Source: JAQUGA01 sp964521105
GTDB taxonomy: Bacteria; Bacteroidota; Bacteroidia; Bacteroidales; WCHB1-69
DNA length: 64,000 nucleotides
Reading direction: 5' to 3'
Assembly (NCBI GenBank): GCA_964521105.1
Contig: CAZFPO010000002.1
Coordinates: forward strand, 22,422 to 86,421
The notes below the pieces were generated by a model. That model made no database searches. It saw nothing but the letters and a program-made list of their open reading frames with translations, and was not told the origin of the DNA. Shown here one piece after another: positions 18,988 to 29,119 of this stretch (its first letter is position 1; every line of letters starts with the position of its first letter). Position numbers and translations under genes: made by a program.

Positions 18988-19358
18988 AACTATAACATTC
19001 TAAAAGAAGTTTGTATACAAATTACTCAGATGTAATTAATTATTGGTAACAAAATTCTATATAGAAATTCTACTATTGCAAATATTTTCAATAGGCATAA
19101 TTTTTATTTACTTTTTGTTACCAACATTCAAAGCCCCATTGTTTGATTTTATATCTATTAGGCAAATAAGAAAAATTTTCTAAATTCAATATTTACTTCT
19201 GGATTTTGACTTTGAAATGTCTATATTCAATTTTTTACTTAATACTATATTTAATCTGCCTTTGTATTATTTTTCCTGAGTAGTTAGAATTTAAGGGATT
19301 AAAATTTTAACTTTGCAACAAAAACTAACTTACAATACTTTTAAATTATTTTTATTTT
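18988..19358. other. Intergenic region before pheT
   Basis: 371 AT-rich bases with no credible gene. It contains a 12-bp inverted repeat (TTGGTAACAAAA at 19043-19054 and its complement at 19113-19124) separated by 58 bases, a TTCTATATAGAA palindrome inside that loop, and the pheT -7 box near the end. Confidence 0.5.
19308..19315 (+). promoter_or_regulatory. Candidate -7 promoter element for pheT
   Basis: TAACTTTG matches TAnnTTTG exactly, 43 bases before the pheT ATG. No -33 box was found at the usual spacing. Confidence 0.45.
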
Positions 19359-21821
19359 ATGAAAATTTCATATAATTGGTTAAAAAAATATTTATCGTTT
19401 GAAATAAATGTTACTGAAACATCTAATATTTTAACAGATATAGGCTTAGAAGTAGAATCTATTGAGAAATTTGAACCAATTAAAGGCAGCTTAAAAGGTG
19501 TTATAGTTGGCAAAGTTGTTTCATGTGTGAAACACCTTGATGCAGATAAACTTCATGTTACAAAAGTAGATATTGGGAAACCTGAATTGCTTCAAATTGT
19601 TTGTGGGGCTTCAAACATTGCACAAAATCAAACCGTTTTTGTGGCTACTATTGGTTCTAAACTTCATTTTACTAACGGCAACGAACTCGAAATAAAACAA
19701 ACAAAAATTAGAGGAATTCAATCAGAAGGCATGATATGTGCCGAAGATGAGCTCGGCATTGGAGATTCGCACGCCGGAATAATGGTTTTACCAGATAATT
19801 TAGAAATTGGTAAAAACGCATCGGAACTTTTTGATACCGAAATTGATTACATTTTTGAAATTGGTCTTACTCCAAACCGAAGCGATGCTATGTCTCATTA
19901 TGGAGTTGCACGAGATCTTGCGGCTGCTTATAACTGTAGATTTAACAAAAGCAGCCTTACATTAATACCAAATATTGATAATTTTAATCCTTCAATAAAA
20001 AATAGTCCAATCTCCATTCAAATTAAAGATACCGAAAATTGCATACGGTATTCGGGAATCTATATCGAAAATATTACAGTTCAAGAATCACCCGAATGGA
20101 TAAAAAAATTGCTAAAATCTATAGGATTAAACTCAATTAATAACATTGTTGATGTTACAAATTATATAATGTTTGAAATTGGTCAACCACTTCATGCATT
20201 TGATGCTAAAAAAATAAATGGCAACAAAATCGTAATTCGAAAAGCTAATCAAATTCCTTTTGTAACACTAGATAATATTGAACGAAAACTGAACGGCAGT
20301 GAACTCATGATTTGTGATTCGGAAAAGGAACTATGCATGGCTGGCATATACGGAGGTATTGATTCGGGAGTTAGCGACCAAACTACTTCTATCTTTTTAG
20401 AAAGTGCAAATTTTAATCCTGTTTCAATTCGTAAAAGCTCTAAATTACATGGCTTAAAAACCGACTCCTCGTTCAGATATGAAAGAGGTGCCGACCCAGA
20501 AATTACTATTTATGCTCTTAAAAGAGCCGTAAGTCTACTTTCGGAACAATTTCCAGAAATAAAATACACTGAAATTATTGATGAATACCCGAATCCAGTA
20601 ATTCCTCAAACGATAATTATTGAACTTGAAAATTTATGGTCGTTAATAGGCAAAAAAATACCAAGCGAAGCTATAAAAAAAATACTTATTTCTTTAGATT
20701 TCAAAATAATTTCTGAAAACCATACTCGCTTTGAAGTAATTTCTCCACTCTATCGAACAGATGTAACACGCGAAGTAGATGTTATAGAAGAAATCTTAAG
20801 AATTTACGGGTTTAACTCTATCGAAATTCCCGAAAAAATCTCCTATACACTAAATTATAATTCTGAAACAAACAACGATAAAGAAAAACTAAAAGAAAAA
20901 ATTTCAGAATGGCTATCATCCAACGGATTTTACGAATCGATTAATAATTCACTTTCAAAAACTGAATATTTTGATAAATTTGATTTTTTAAACAAATCGG
21001 AAGCTGTTAAAATATTAAATCCTTTAAGTAAAGAACTTGAAATTATGCGTCAATCATTACTTCCTGGATTACTCGAAAACATTTTATTAAATCAAAATTA
21101 TCAACAAAATGATGTTCGATTATACGAATTTGGTAAACATTACTCTTTTAATCACCTCTTTTCAAATTATAATGTAACACAAAAACATCAAGAAAAAGAA
21201 CATCTATCTATTGTTCTTTGCGGAAATGAAAACACTGAGAATTGGAAATTTCCGAGTGTAAAATCCGATTTTTTTTCGATAAAAAAAATTGCTGAAGAAT
21301 TAATAAATTATTCTCGTATCAAAAACAATTTTATTATCTCTGCATTCAAAAACAATCAATTTAAAGAAGGTTTAAAATACTCATGGAGCGATAATCAACT
21401 TTTTATGCAGTGTGGTATAGTTCATCCAAAATTATTAAAACATTTCGACATTAAACAAGACGTATTTTTCCTTGAAATTGATTGGGAATTGTTTTCAAAA
21501 ATTGCATTAAAACAAACCATTAAGTTTATCGAAATTAATAATTACCAGTCGGTTAAACGCGATTTAGCGTTACTCATCGATAAAAAAATTGAATTTTCCG
21601 AAATTCAATATATTGCCCAAAAAAGTGTTGGTAAACTCCTAAAAGACATCAACTTGTTTGATGTTTATGAAGGTGAAAAATTACCACATGATAAAAAATC
21701 ATACGCTATTAGGCTTACACTGCAAGATAAAGATAAAACCATGACCGATAAAGAAATAAACAAGGTTATGGATAATTTAATAAATTCGTTGAAAACCAAT
21801 ATTAACGCTGAAATTCGTTAA
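19359..21821 (+). CDS. pheT: Phenylalanyl-tRNA synthetase, beta subunit
   Basis: 820 residues, the usual length in Bacteroidota. With PheS it charges tRNA-Phe. The start MKISYNWLKKYL is followed by the EMAP-like tRNA-binding domain (VGKVVSCVKHLDADKLHVTKVDIG, about residues 48-90), the B3/B4 editing region (SIGLNSINNIVDVTNYIMFEIGQPLHAFDA), the B5 domain, the catalytic-like core (YGFNSIEIPEK, NPLSKELEIMRQSLLPGLLENI) and the C-terminal anticodon-binding FDX-ACB domain (QSVKRDLALLIDK, LTLQDKDKTMTDKEI). pheS is not adjacent, which is normal in this phylum. It is transcribed from its own promoter. Confidence 0.97.
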   Translation: MKISYNWLKKYLSFEINVTETSNILTDIGLEVESIEKFEPIKGSLKGVIVGKVVSCVKHLDADKLHVTKVDIGKPELLQIVCGASNIAQNQTVFVATIGSKLHFTNGNELEIKQTKIRGIQSEGMICAEDELGIGDSHAGIMVLPDNLEIGKNASELFDTEIDYIFEIGLTPNRSDAMSHYGVARDLAAAYNCRFNKSSLTLIPNIDNFNPSIKNSPISIQIKDTENCIRYSGIYIENITVQESPEWIKKLLKSIGLNSINNIVDVTNYIMFEIGQPLHAFDAKKINGNKIVIRKANQIPFVTLDNIERKLNGSELMICDSEKELCMAGIYGGIDSGVSDQTTSIFLESANFNPVSIRKSSKLHGLKTDSSFRYERGADPEITIYALKRAVSLLSEQFPEIKYTEIIDEYPNPVIPQTIIIELENLWSLIGKKIPSEAIKKILISLDFKIISENHTRFEVISPLYRTDVTREVDVIEEILRIYGFNSIEIPEKISYTLNYNSETNNDKEKLKEKISEWLSSNGFYESINNSLSKTEYFDKFDFLNKSEAVKILNPLSKELEIMRQSLLPGLLENILLNQNYQQNDVRLYEFGKHYSFNHLFSNYNVTQKHQEKEHLSIVLCGNENTENWKFPSVKSDFFSIKKIAEELINYSRIKNNFIISAFKNNQFKEGLKYSWSDNQLFMQCGIVHPKLLKHFDIKQDVFFLEIDWELFSKIALKQTIKFIEINNYQSVKRDLALLIDKKIEFSEIQYIAQKSVGKLLKDINLFDVYEGEKLPHDKKSYAIRLTLQDKDKTMTDKEINKVMDNLINSLKTNINAEIR

Positions 21822-21856
21822 AGAGAATAATAACAATTAATTATTTGGAGGTTCAA

Positions 21857-22392
21857 TTGGATAAAATTGTAAAAATCGAGAACAATGGTAACGAGATCCG
21901 CCCTGATTGCTTTATTAGCTTAGAAATCACATCGATTTGTCGGTTTTTCAAGCATATAACTATCACAGCAAGGGTAACTATACGTCCATGACTGATATTG
22001 TAATATTAGGTGTAACCGAAATTGATGTAAACTTTAATGGCAATGTTGTTACCCATTCCGATGGATATCTTTTGCACGGAATTGGTGGCTGGCAAAATTG
22101 CTTGCATGCAAAATGTGTAATTATACCAATTTCTTTATTCCGCGACCGACTCCCTGTGTTTGTTGATGAAGTTACTACATTATGTGGGCCTGGTGAACTT
22201 ATTGATGTAATAGTTACCGAACGGGGAATTACTATTAATCCAAAGCGTACCGATTTAATTGAAAAAATGAAAAACAACAAATTACCAATAAAAACAATTC
22301 AAGAATTAAAAGAAGAAGCCGAAAAAAATTGCTACAAACCCGCTAAACCAAAATTTAGTGATGAAGTTGTTGGAGTTGTCAAATTGGTTTAA
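21857..22392 (+). pseudogene. citF: Remnant of citrate lyase alpha subunit (citF)
   Basis: The frame from about 21934 reads DLSVFQAYNYHSKGNYTSM, then VTHSDGYLLHGIGGWQN, FRDRLPVFVDEVTTLCGPGE and VTERGITINPKRTDLI, ending at 22392. This is the C-terminal ~150 residues of the ~510-residue citrate lyase alpha subunit, the acetyl-ACP:citrate transferase. In this frame a stop lies at 21916. Upstream in another frame, a GGAGG at 21847-21851 and a TTG at 21857 start DKIVKIENNGNEIRPD, which looks like a surviving citF N-terminus. The middle ~350 residues are gone. It is therefore most likely a gene with an internal deletion and a frameshift. No citC, D, E, G or X gene lies nearby. A short functional product from the TTG at 21937 is possible but unlikely. 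Confidence 0.75.
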
Positions 22393-22493
22393 GAAAATGT
22401 TTTAAATTCAAATTATAAAGACATTGATTAGTAAAATATTTATTCACACAAAATTCCTTGATAATTACCAGGGAATTTCTTTATTCAAAAGAG

Positions 22494-23168
22494 ATGACAG
22501 ATATTATTTCAAAAGCGGCACTTTTTGCTCAAAACCATCATCAAAACTGCGATCCATCGCACGATTGGTGGCATGTTGAACGAGTTTGGAAATTAGCCAA
22601 AAAAATTGCAATACAAGAAAATGCAACCCTTCAAGTTGTTGAACTAGCAGCCCTTTTACATGATATAGACGATAGAAAAATTGTTGGTGAAACTGCTTCA
22701 AAGAAACTACTAACCACAACTAAGTGGCTAAATGAAAACAATGTTTCGATCGAGTTAACCACTATAATATTAAAAATCATTCAAGAATTGTCATTTAAAG
22801 GTGCTGGTGTTGAAACTCCAATGAGTACAATTGAAGGCTGTTGTGTTCAAGATGCCGACCGGTTAGATGCAATTGGAGCTATTGGTGTTGCTCGGTGCAT
22901 GGCGTACACAGGGACGGTAAATCGTCCATTGTACGACCCAACTTTATTACCCAAAATTCATGAAACATACAACGATTATAAAAAAGGAAGAGGGACTGCC
23001 ATAAACCATTTTTACGAAAAACTTCTTTTACTAAAAGATAGAATGAACACAGATACAGGAAAAAAAATTGCATTGTACCGTGATGAGTTTTTACAAGTAT
23101 ATTTAAAGCAATTTTTAATCGAGTGGGAACAGCTTGATTTTGACATTAATACACCAACTAATGTTTAG
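22494..23168 (+). CDS. HD-domain phosphohydrolase, YedJ-like
   Basis: 224 residues from the ATG at 22494 (MTDIISKAALFAQNHH). A TTG at 22458 in the same frame is less likely. The HD metal ligands are visible: HDWWHVERVWKLAKKIA (first His), LAALLHDIDDRK (the HD pair) and QDADRLDAIGAIGVAR (distal Asp). This matches the YedJ/YpgQ family, whose members hydrolyse nucleotides or related phosphates; YpgQ acts as a pyrophosphohydrolase. The substrate cannot be told from the sequence. Its last 11 bases overlap the end of the convergent sensor gene. Confidence 0.85.
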   Translation: MTDIISKAALFAQNHHQNCDPSHDWWHVERVWKLAKKIAIQENATLQVVELAALLHDIDDRKIVGETASKKLLTTTKWLNENNVSIELTTIILKIIQELSFKGAGVETPMSTIEGCCVQDADRLDAIGAIGVARCMAYTGTVNRPLYDPTLLPKIHETYNDYKKGRGTAINHFYEKLLLLKDRMNTDTGKKIALYRDEFLQVYLKQFLIEWEQLDFDINTPTNV

Positions 23169-26100
23169 CCAAAACTAAATCAATTAATTCTGATTTAGTA
23201 TATGGATATTCAATAAAACGAACATTGCTGAATATTAGCGTATACTCACTTCGCTCAAATTTTTTAAACTGTGAACAACTAATAACAACCAGAGTTTCGC
23301 TTGTAAATCGTGTTGAAATTTTATTTATAATATCAATTGCTTTAATATTATTCACTAATTCATCAACAAAAATAATATCCGGATATCTTTCAGAATAGTT
23401 TGATAGTACTTTAATTGCATCAATATAGTCGATAAAAGATATAACTTCTTCACATTTTTCTTCTAATGTACTGCAAACATAATTTAATACTTCTTTATCG
23501 GAGCAAATTACTGCAGCTTTTTTAACATGTTTTTCAGAAGTTACTTTATTTATTGGCATTTGAACTATCGGTTCAAAAATTAGTTTACAAGTTACTTCAT
23601 TTGACTTATTTTTAATAAAATCCATGTCAACATTTAAAAGCAAACATATTTTTCTCAAGAATGCAAAATCAATAATTATCTGAGGAGTAGTTTCGTAGTT
23701 TGTAAACATATTAAAGAAACTTGATGATTTTATTGTGTTTATTTGATTATCAATCAAATCATCTATAAAAAATTTTATATTTATTTCTAATTTGTTATCA
23801 GAGTTAATGAATTGAACAATTTTAATATTGGGGAAACTCGAATGTAGAACAGAATAATTTACTGCATAATCAACTATAAAAATGAACGATTTTTCGTTTA
23901 ATTCCACCTCCATCTCACTAGATAACTCATTAATATAAAAAATATTTTTCCCTTTATATAGTACTTCTCGGCTATTAATATTATAAAACAACTGTGCAAA
24001 TAAAGTTTCAATACAAACTTCTTTAACACTAAATTCGTCTTTATTACTAAGGATATTATGTAAAAAAGTTAAATTATTATATTCTGATTGCAAGTAACTA
24101 ATTAGTTTTGAATCATTATTTTCATTATCAGCATGCATGATTTTATAAATCCGTTGCATTCTGAAACTTAAATTTTGAAAATGATAGTAAAAAATATTTT
24201 CTAATGAACTTGATGCTTCAGATAGTTTGTTCTTAGTTTGATAAAATTCGGTATTTTCAATAAAAGTAACAATTGCATGCGATATTACCCCCTTTTCATC
24301 TTCGTCAATAACAGGACTTATCCATACATCAAAATATTTTTCCTCTTCACCCAAAAATAAATTAAAATTACTATGAATTATCTCTGAGCGTGAAATCATT
24401 TGATTAATTAAACATTCGGAATTAGAAATTGAACAAATAATGTTAGGATTTTTTTGAATCAATTCGCATGGACAATTAACCAAGTTGCCTATTTGACTGG
24501 TACAATTACTTTTATTTATAACTTTTCGGCTTTTAATGTCGACAATAAACACTGGTATTGGTAAATTACTAACAACCAGACTAAGGGTTGATAGCTCATT
24601 TTTAAAGTTAATATTTTTGGTAATAATTTCGTTGTTATTAACTATATAAAATATAAATTCGTTCTCATAAACTTTTGAAGCATATATTGAAACAAATAAA
24701 CCCAAATCTCTTGATTTCATCTTGACAATAATATCAATATTGGGTTGAGTTTTTAAATTTTCAAAAAAATGAATAAACTCATCTAAGTTGGTTTCATCGA
24801 TAAATTCAAATAAGGGTTTATTATATAAACTAATCTTTTCTACCCCTAAGAAAACAGAAAAAGAAGTGCTAAAATCTTTAATATTTCCATTTTTATCAGT
24901 AACTAAACTACATAAAGTTGTACTTTCTAAATAGTCGCGAAATCGTTGTTCGTTGAACCTAATTAAATCCTCTGATCTAACTTTATCCGACACATCAATA
25001 ATAAAACCTTCTAATGCTACGGGATTTCCATTATCATCATATACACACCTTCCTTTTTCTAACACCCATTTATTTTCATTATTTGCCGTTTTAATTTTAT
25101 ATTGTCCTTCAAATAAACCAGCATTTTCAATAACTTTTTGCCATTTACTCCACAATAACTCCTGAAATTCGGGCAATATTATTTCACTAAACGAAAGTTT
25201 ATTATTGTCAATAAAATCTTCAACATGGTAACCTGTTAAATCAAAACAGCCATTACTCATAAATTTCATTGTCCAATTTTTATCTATCGAACATCGATAT
25301 ATCACACCCGGAATGTGATTAAAATAGGTTTGTATGGTTTTTTTAGTTTCATATAATTCAATAATGGCATCAATGTTTTCATTTACTTTTCGCATAACCA
25401 TTACCGCTCCAACAGGCTCACCAATCGAATTATTTTTGATAATAATGCGATTTTCAACATCAATAAAACCACCAAGCTTCGAATTTATCTCCAAAACTAG
25501 AAGCGTTTCATTTACTTTTGATATATTTTCAGCAGCTTTATTTAATGAATCAAGAGCATTATTTAGCTTTATCTTTGACGTTGGACTGATAAAACTTTCA
25601 ATATTTTTAAAAATTAAATCTTCCTTATTGTACCCTAAAAGCTGATTTACCGAAGAAGTAACCGAAATAATTATTCCTTCGAAATTTACTTGCCAAACCA
25701 CTTCGTTTATATGCTCTAAAATTAACTTTTCTTCATCAAAATAATCTACACTAGCAGGTTTTTTAAATTTATTTCCGCCTGCTTTAATATCTATGATTAG
25801 CTGATTAACAACCCCTTGCTGTTTATAAACAGGTGAAACACCCACAATAACTATTTTATCATTAATAGAATTGGCAAGTACATATTTATTTTCCGCTACA
25901 GTGCAATTATCAAAAAGATATTTTATTCTATCCTTTAATTCCTTATTTTGCATTGCATTAATGAAATGATTAAAATCATATTTTTCCTCAATATTTATGT
26001 TCAAAACATTAGCAGCAAAAATTTTTGCAGTATAATTTATAAATTCAATCGAATAATCCTTATTTACAATTATCAAACTTTCTGTATAACTATTTAATGC

Positions 26101-26796
26101 ACTTCGTATTTTTGTAATATTACTATATAAACTCCTTTCATCGATGTATTTTTGACCAATTACAAAATATATAATAAAAAAAACTAAAACCAAAACAACA
26201 GATAATAAAATTGGTGAAACTACTTTTGGCTGTAAAAATGAAATAAAATCTTCGTTCAAAACATCAACTCCAATAAGAGCTATCATTTCATTATTTTGAC
26301 TTAAAATAGGCGAAACTACCGAAATAAAGTTCCCCCATTTATCGGTATATGGTTTGCAAATAATCTCTTTTTTATTAAAATAAGCATCATAAAATTCCTT
26401 TGGCGCATCTTGATACTTTTCGCCAGGCTCAGCTAAATCGGTTTTATTTGTATAATTTCTATTGTCTGGTTCCGAGTCGATATAAAAAAACAGAGAAGAA
26501 TCTCGCATGCCCAATAAGTATGTATATCTAATATTGGGTGTGGAATTGTTTAATGCAGTTAATTTTTGCTTTAAAGATATGTAATCGACATTGGTAACAT
26601 CCGTTGAATCTCCTTTTAAAGATAAAATCTCGTTATAATTTATTACTGATTTTATTGAATTAATTTTTTCAACAAGCCTAACATGCTGATTTTTTACACT
26701 GTCAATGTAATTATTATAGGAACTAAAAAAACCTAATGACAAAATTAATATTGATAAAAAGATAATGGTTAATATTTGAATATTTTTTGAATTCAT
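23158..26796 (-). CDS. Multi-PAS hybrid sensor with degenerate kinase core
   Basis: 1212 residues from the ATG at 26796. A transmembrane helix (~8-27), an extracytoplasmic PDC/Cache-like domain (YTYLLGMRDSSLFFYIDSEP, PYTDKWGNFISVVSPI) and a second helix (~195-215) are followed by about five PAS domains, including QLLGYNKEDLIFKNIESFI and DLTGYHVEDFI with the PAC ending EGFIIDVSDK. The C-terminal third has the shape of HisKA, HATPase and receiver domains, but the expected motifs are not there: I see no His-Glu/Asp phosphorylation box in FYYHFQNLSFRMQRI, the N-box is replaced by IFIVDYAVNYSVLH and no GxG boxes follow. The receiver-like end keeps IIFVDE, with only one acidic residue at its start (ICSDKE). 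It is probably a pseudokinase or signal-binding scaffold. Confidence 0.7.
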   Translation of the reverse strand: MNSKNIQILTIIFLSILILSLGFFSSYNNYIDSVKNQHVRLVEKINSIKSVINYNEILSLKGDSTDVTNVDYISLKQKLTALNNSTPNIRYTYLLGMRDSSLFFYIDSEPDNRNYTNKTDLAEPGEKYQDAPKEFYDAYFNKKEIICKPYTDKWGNFISVVSPILSQNNEMIALIGVDVLNEDFISFLQPKVVSPILLSVVLVLVFFIIYFVIGQKYIDERSLYSNITKIRSALNSYTESLIIVNKDYSIEFINYTAKIFAANVLNINIEEKYDFNHFINAMQNKELKDRIKYLFDNCTVAENKYVLANSINDKIVIVGVSPVYKQQGVVNQLIIDIKAGGNKFKKPASVDYFDEEKLILEHINEVVWQVNFEGIIISVTSSVNQLLGYNKEDLIFKNIESFISPTSKIKLNNALDSLNKAAENISKVNETLLVLEINSKLGGFIDVENRIIIKNNSIGEPVGAVMVMRKVNENIDAIIELYETKKTIQTYFNHIPGVIYRCSIDKNWTMKFMSNGCFDLTGYHVEDFIDNNKLSFSEIILPEFQELLWSKWQKVIENAGLFEGQYKIKTANNENKWVLEKGRCVYDDNGNPVALEGFIIDVSDKVRSEDLIRFNEQRFRDYLESTTLCSLVTDKNGNIKDFSTSFSVFLGVEKISLYNKPLFEFIDETNLDEFIHFFENLKTQPNIDIIVKMKSRDLGLFVSIYASKVYENEFIFYIVNNNEIITKNINFKNELSTLSLVVSNLPIPVFIVDIKSRKVINKSNCTSQIGNLVNCPCELIQKNPNIICSISNSECLINQMISRSEIIHSNFNLFLGEEEKYFDVWISPVIDEDEKGVISHAIVTFIENTEFYQTKNKLSEASSSLENIFYYHFQNLSFRMQRIYKIMHADNENNDSKLISYLQSEYNNLTFLHNILSNKDEFSVKEVCIETLFAQLFYNINSREVLYKGKNIFYINELSSEMEVELNEKSFIFIVDYAVNYSVLHSSFPNIKIVQFINSDNKLEINIKFFIDDLIDNQINTIKSSSFFNMFTNYETTPQIIIDFAFLRKICLLLNVDMDFIKNKSNEVTCKLIFEPIVQMPINKVTSEKHVKKAAVICSDKEVLNYVCSTLEEKCEEVISFIDYIDAIKVLSNYSERYPDIIFVDELVNNIKAIDIINKISTRFTSETLVVISCSQFKKFERSEYTLIFSNVRFIEYPYTKSELIDLVLAKH

Positions 26797-26816
26797 GGCT
26801 GACAATTTATTATTAA

Positions 26817-26824
26817 CAAAAATA
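26817..26824 (-). promoter_or_regulatory. Candidate -7 promoter element for the PAS sensor
   Basis: The minus strand reads TATTTTTG, matching TAnnTTTG exactly, 20 bases before the ATG at 26796. This favours that ATG over the upstream TTG at 26805. Confidence 0.4.
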
Positions 26825-26973
26825 CAATTTAAAACAATTCAAAATCATTCTGATTTGTTGGGTAATAATTAGATTTCAAAAATCAAATTAATAATTTAAT
26901 CTTCAAATAATTTAAATTTATTCTAATGAACTTACGTGTAAATCAAATGTTGTATTGAAGCAAAAGATAATAA

Positions 26974-27879
26974 ATGACAATTTTCAACAAAATTCCTTTA
27001 CGAAATATATTTTTAATAACTGCATTGATTTTAGGATTAATAGCTGGTAATTTTGCACACGTCATCAAAGACTACATCATCTATATTTTATTATTTATGA
27101 TGACAATATCATTGCAATCAATACCTTCAAAAACATTTAAACCTGAAAAAAAAATACTAAAACCTATACTTCTATCTATTATTTTAAACTATTTTCTTTT
27201 TAGCGTAATTTTATTTATTTTGGTATTTATATTCATTCCGTTTGAAAAAGAGTTATATGCAGGTTTTATTTTAATTGCCATATCGCCACCTGGTTTAGTT
27301 ATTGTTCCGTTTGCGGTACGAATGAATGCAGATGTTGATTGGGCAACTGTTGGAGTGATAGGTTCCTATTTATTTTTACTTATTTTGTTTCCTTTGACAA
27401 TGTACTTTTTTAATGCGGAAATTGACTTTTTTGAAATTCTAAAACTATTATTTTATTCGGTCATTTTACCTCTTTTTCTTTCTCGAATTTTAAGAAAACT
27501 ACCCACCTATTCATTTATTTCAAATTATCAAGGCAAATTAATCGATATTTCATTTTTCGCCTTAATTTATGTTGTGATTGGTATTAATAATGAAATTTTA
27601 ACAAATAATTTTTTAATGGCATTAAATCCATTATTTGTATTTTCAATTTTATTATTCCCTTTATCTTTTCTGTTTATTTATTTCAGTAAAAAAATAAATT
27701 TAAGTCAAAAAGACACAATAAATAGAGCATTAATGTTTAGTGTTAAAAATAATGGATTTTCGGTGGTAACCTCTCTATCATTATTTGGGACTACAGCAGC
27801 AATTCCCTCTGCTGCATTAAGCGTTGTTCTTTTAATTTATTTAATAATATTTCCTAATATAATTAATAAGATGAGCTAG
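26974..27879 (+). CDS. BASS/SBF-type membrane transporter
   Basis: 301 residues, almost entirely hydrophobic, with 9-10 predicted helices. It resembles the bile acid:sodium symporter (BASS) superfamily: ISPPGLVIVPFAVRMNADVDWATVG corresponds to the first unwound-helix repeat, and FSVKNNGFSVVTSLSLFGTTAAIP to the second, where the KN-G pattern and the alanine/proline end are typical. BASS carriers move organic anions with sodium. The substrate cannot be predicted. It is convergent with the nucleotidyltransferase, only 9 bases apart, and is divergent from the PAS sensor, which could be its regulator, though nothing proves this. Confidence 0.7.
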   Translation: MTIFNKIPLRNIFLITALILGLIAGNFAHVIKDYIIYILLFMMTISLQSIPSKTFKPEKKILKPILLSIILNYFLFSVILFILVFIFIPFEKELYAGFILIAISPPGLVIVPFAVRMNADVDWATVGVIGSYLFLLILFPLTMYFFNAEIDFFEILKLLFYSVILPLFLSRILRKLPTYSFISNYQGKLIDISFFALIYVVIGINNEILTNNFLMALNPLFVFSILLFPLSFLFIYFSKKINLSQKDTINRALMFSVKNNGFSVVTSLSLFGTTAAIPSAALSVVLLIYLIIFPNIINKMS

Positions 27880-27888
27880 GCAATACTA

Positions 27889-28788
27889 CTACCAAAGAGG
27901 AGTTGGATAAATTCCCTTATCATGAAGTAACCTAAGATTACTAATTACCATGCTACGATCTTCACGATAGGTAACGCCAAACCATGATGCAGAAGTATTT
28001 AACACATTAACTTCGGCTAATCCATCTTTTACAAGGTCGTTTACAGCATAAGGAATATAAAACTCTGCTTTTTCGCTATAGTGATTTTGTTCCAGAAATT
28101 TCTCAAACATATTTTGTAAATAATGAAACAAATCGGGTGTAAATCCCCAAAAGTTCATCGAAACAATAGAGTTTGGATTTAATTGTTTTTTAAAGCCATT
28201 TTCATCTTCATAAACTATTTCCCCATTAATTTCTTGAATTTTTGTATGCTCCTGAACATCTGTCATAAATCCATTTTCGTTTACGCGGCAAACGCCTCTC
28301 GAAACGAATCCATTTTCGGAAAGAGTGTTTTGTAAATAATAACCCACCATCGAAAATTTCCCTTTGCCATCATGATTTTTTGTTAAAAATTGAGACATTT
28401 GTTTAAAGGCATCGGCACCATAAAAATCATCTCCATTAATCACAGCAAATGGCTCTTTAATAACTTCTGAAGCCATTAAAACAGCATGCCCAGTTCCCCA
28501 AGGTTTTGTTCTATTTGAAATCGAAAACCTTTCAGGAACAGATTCTATTTCTTGAAGAACGTAATCTACTTTAATTTTTCCCGAATACTTATCGGAAATT
28601 GCCTCCTTAAAATCATGCTCAATACTTTTTCGAATAACAAAAACAACCTTCCCAAATCCAGCTTTGTAGGCATCATAAACCGAATAATCAATAATTGTTT
28701 CGTTAGTAGGTCCCAAGGTGTCAATTTGCTTTAAACCGCCGTAACGACTTCCTACTCCAGCAGCTAAAATTAATAAAGTTGGCTTCAT
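27889..28788 (-). CDS. Sugar-phosphate nucleotidyltransferase family protein
   Basis: 299 residues from the ATG at 28788 (MKPTLLILAAG). Two more in-frame ATGs lie at 28797 and 28806 in a 9-base repeat (MKKMKKMK). The 28788 start is preferred because relatives begin there and because a -7 box at 28809-28816 would place transcription start close to 28803. The Rossmann-like N-terminus has the nucleotide-binding LAAGVGSRYGGLKQI, then GTGHAVLMASEVI and the metal-site INGDDFYG; all are classic for NTP transferases. It probably couples a nucleoside triphosphate to a sugar phosphate. The sugar is unknown; Bacteroidota contain many copies of this group. Confidence 0.85.
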   Translation of the reverse strand: MKPTLLILAAGVGSRYGGLKQIDTLGPTNETIIDYSVYDAYKAGFGKVVFVIRKSIEHDFKEAISDKYSGKIKVDYVLQEIESVPERFSISNRTKPWGTGHAVLMASEVIKEPFAVINGDDFYGADAFKQMSQFLTKNHDGKGKFSMVGYYLQNTLSENGFVSRGVCRVNENGFMTDVQEHTKIQEINGEIVYEDENGFKKQLNPNSIVSMNFWGFTPDLFHYLQNMFEKFLEQNHYSEKAEFYIPYAVNDLVKDGLAEVNVLNTSASWFGVTYREDRSMVISNLRLLHDKGIYPTPLW

Positions 28789-29119
28789 TTTTTTCATTTT
28801 TTTCATTACAAAATTACATTTTTTAAAGAACTTTAAAAAATCAATTACTATTTAAATATGGAAATCTCCTATTAAAATTATTGCAATTAATTAACAAATA
28901 ATTTCACGCGTCTGATTATCAATATTTTTGAATAAAAAAAATGTTTAATATATTTAATTATAGGCAAATTTTATTCTTAAAAATTGAAGTAAATAATTGT
29001 TAAAAAAACCATATTGTATTTTTTTATTAATTTAGTCGCTTGAAAAAAAAGTTTTTGGGATAAACTTTATTAAAAAATACACTTCAAAAATAACCTATTT
29101 ATTAATCAAAAAATTAAGC
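28789..29119. other. Divergent promoter region before the TonB receptors
   Basis: 331 AT-rich bases. On the minus strand a TAATTTTG box (28809-28816) precedes the nucleotidyltransferase gene. On the plus strand TAATTTAG at 29028-29035 is a one-mismatch -7 box 84 bases before the first receptor. No gene, hairpin or repeat is visible in between. Confidence 0.5.
28809..28816 (-). promoter_or_regulatory. Candidate -7 promoter element for the nucleotidyltransferase
   Basis: Minus-strand TAATTTTG, an exact TAnnTTTG match. Its closeness to the ATG at 28806 argues for initiation at 28797 or 28788 instead. Confidence 0.4.
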
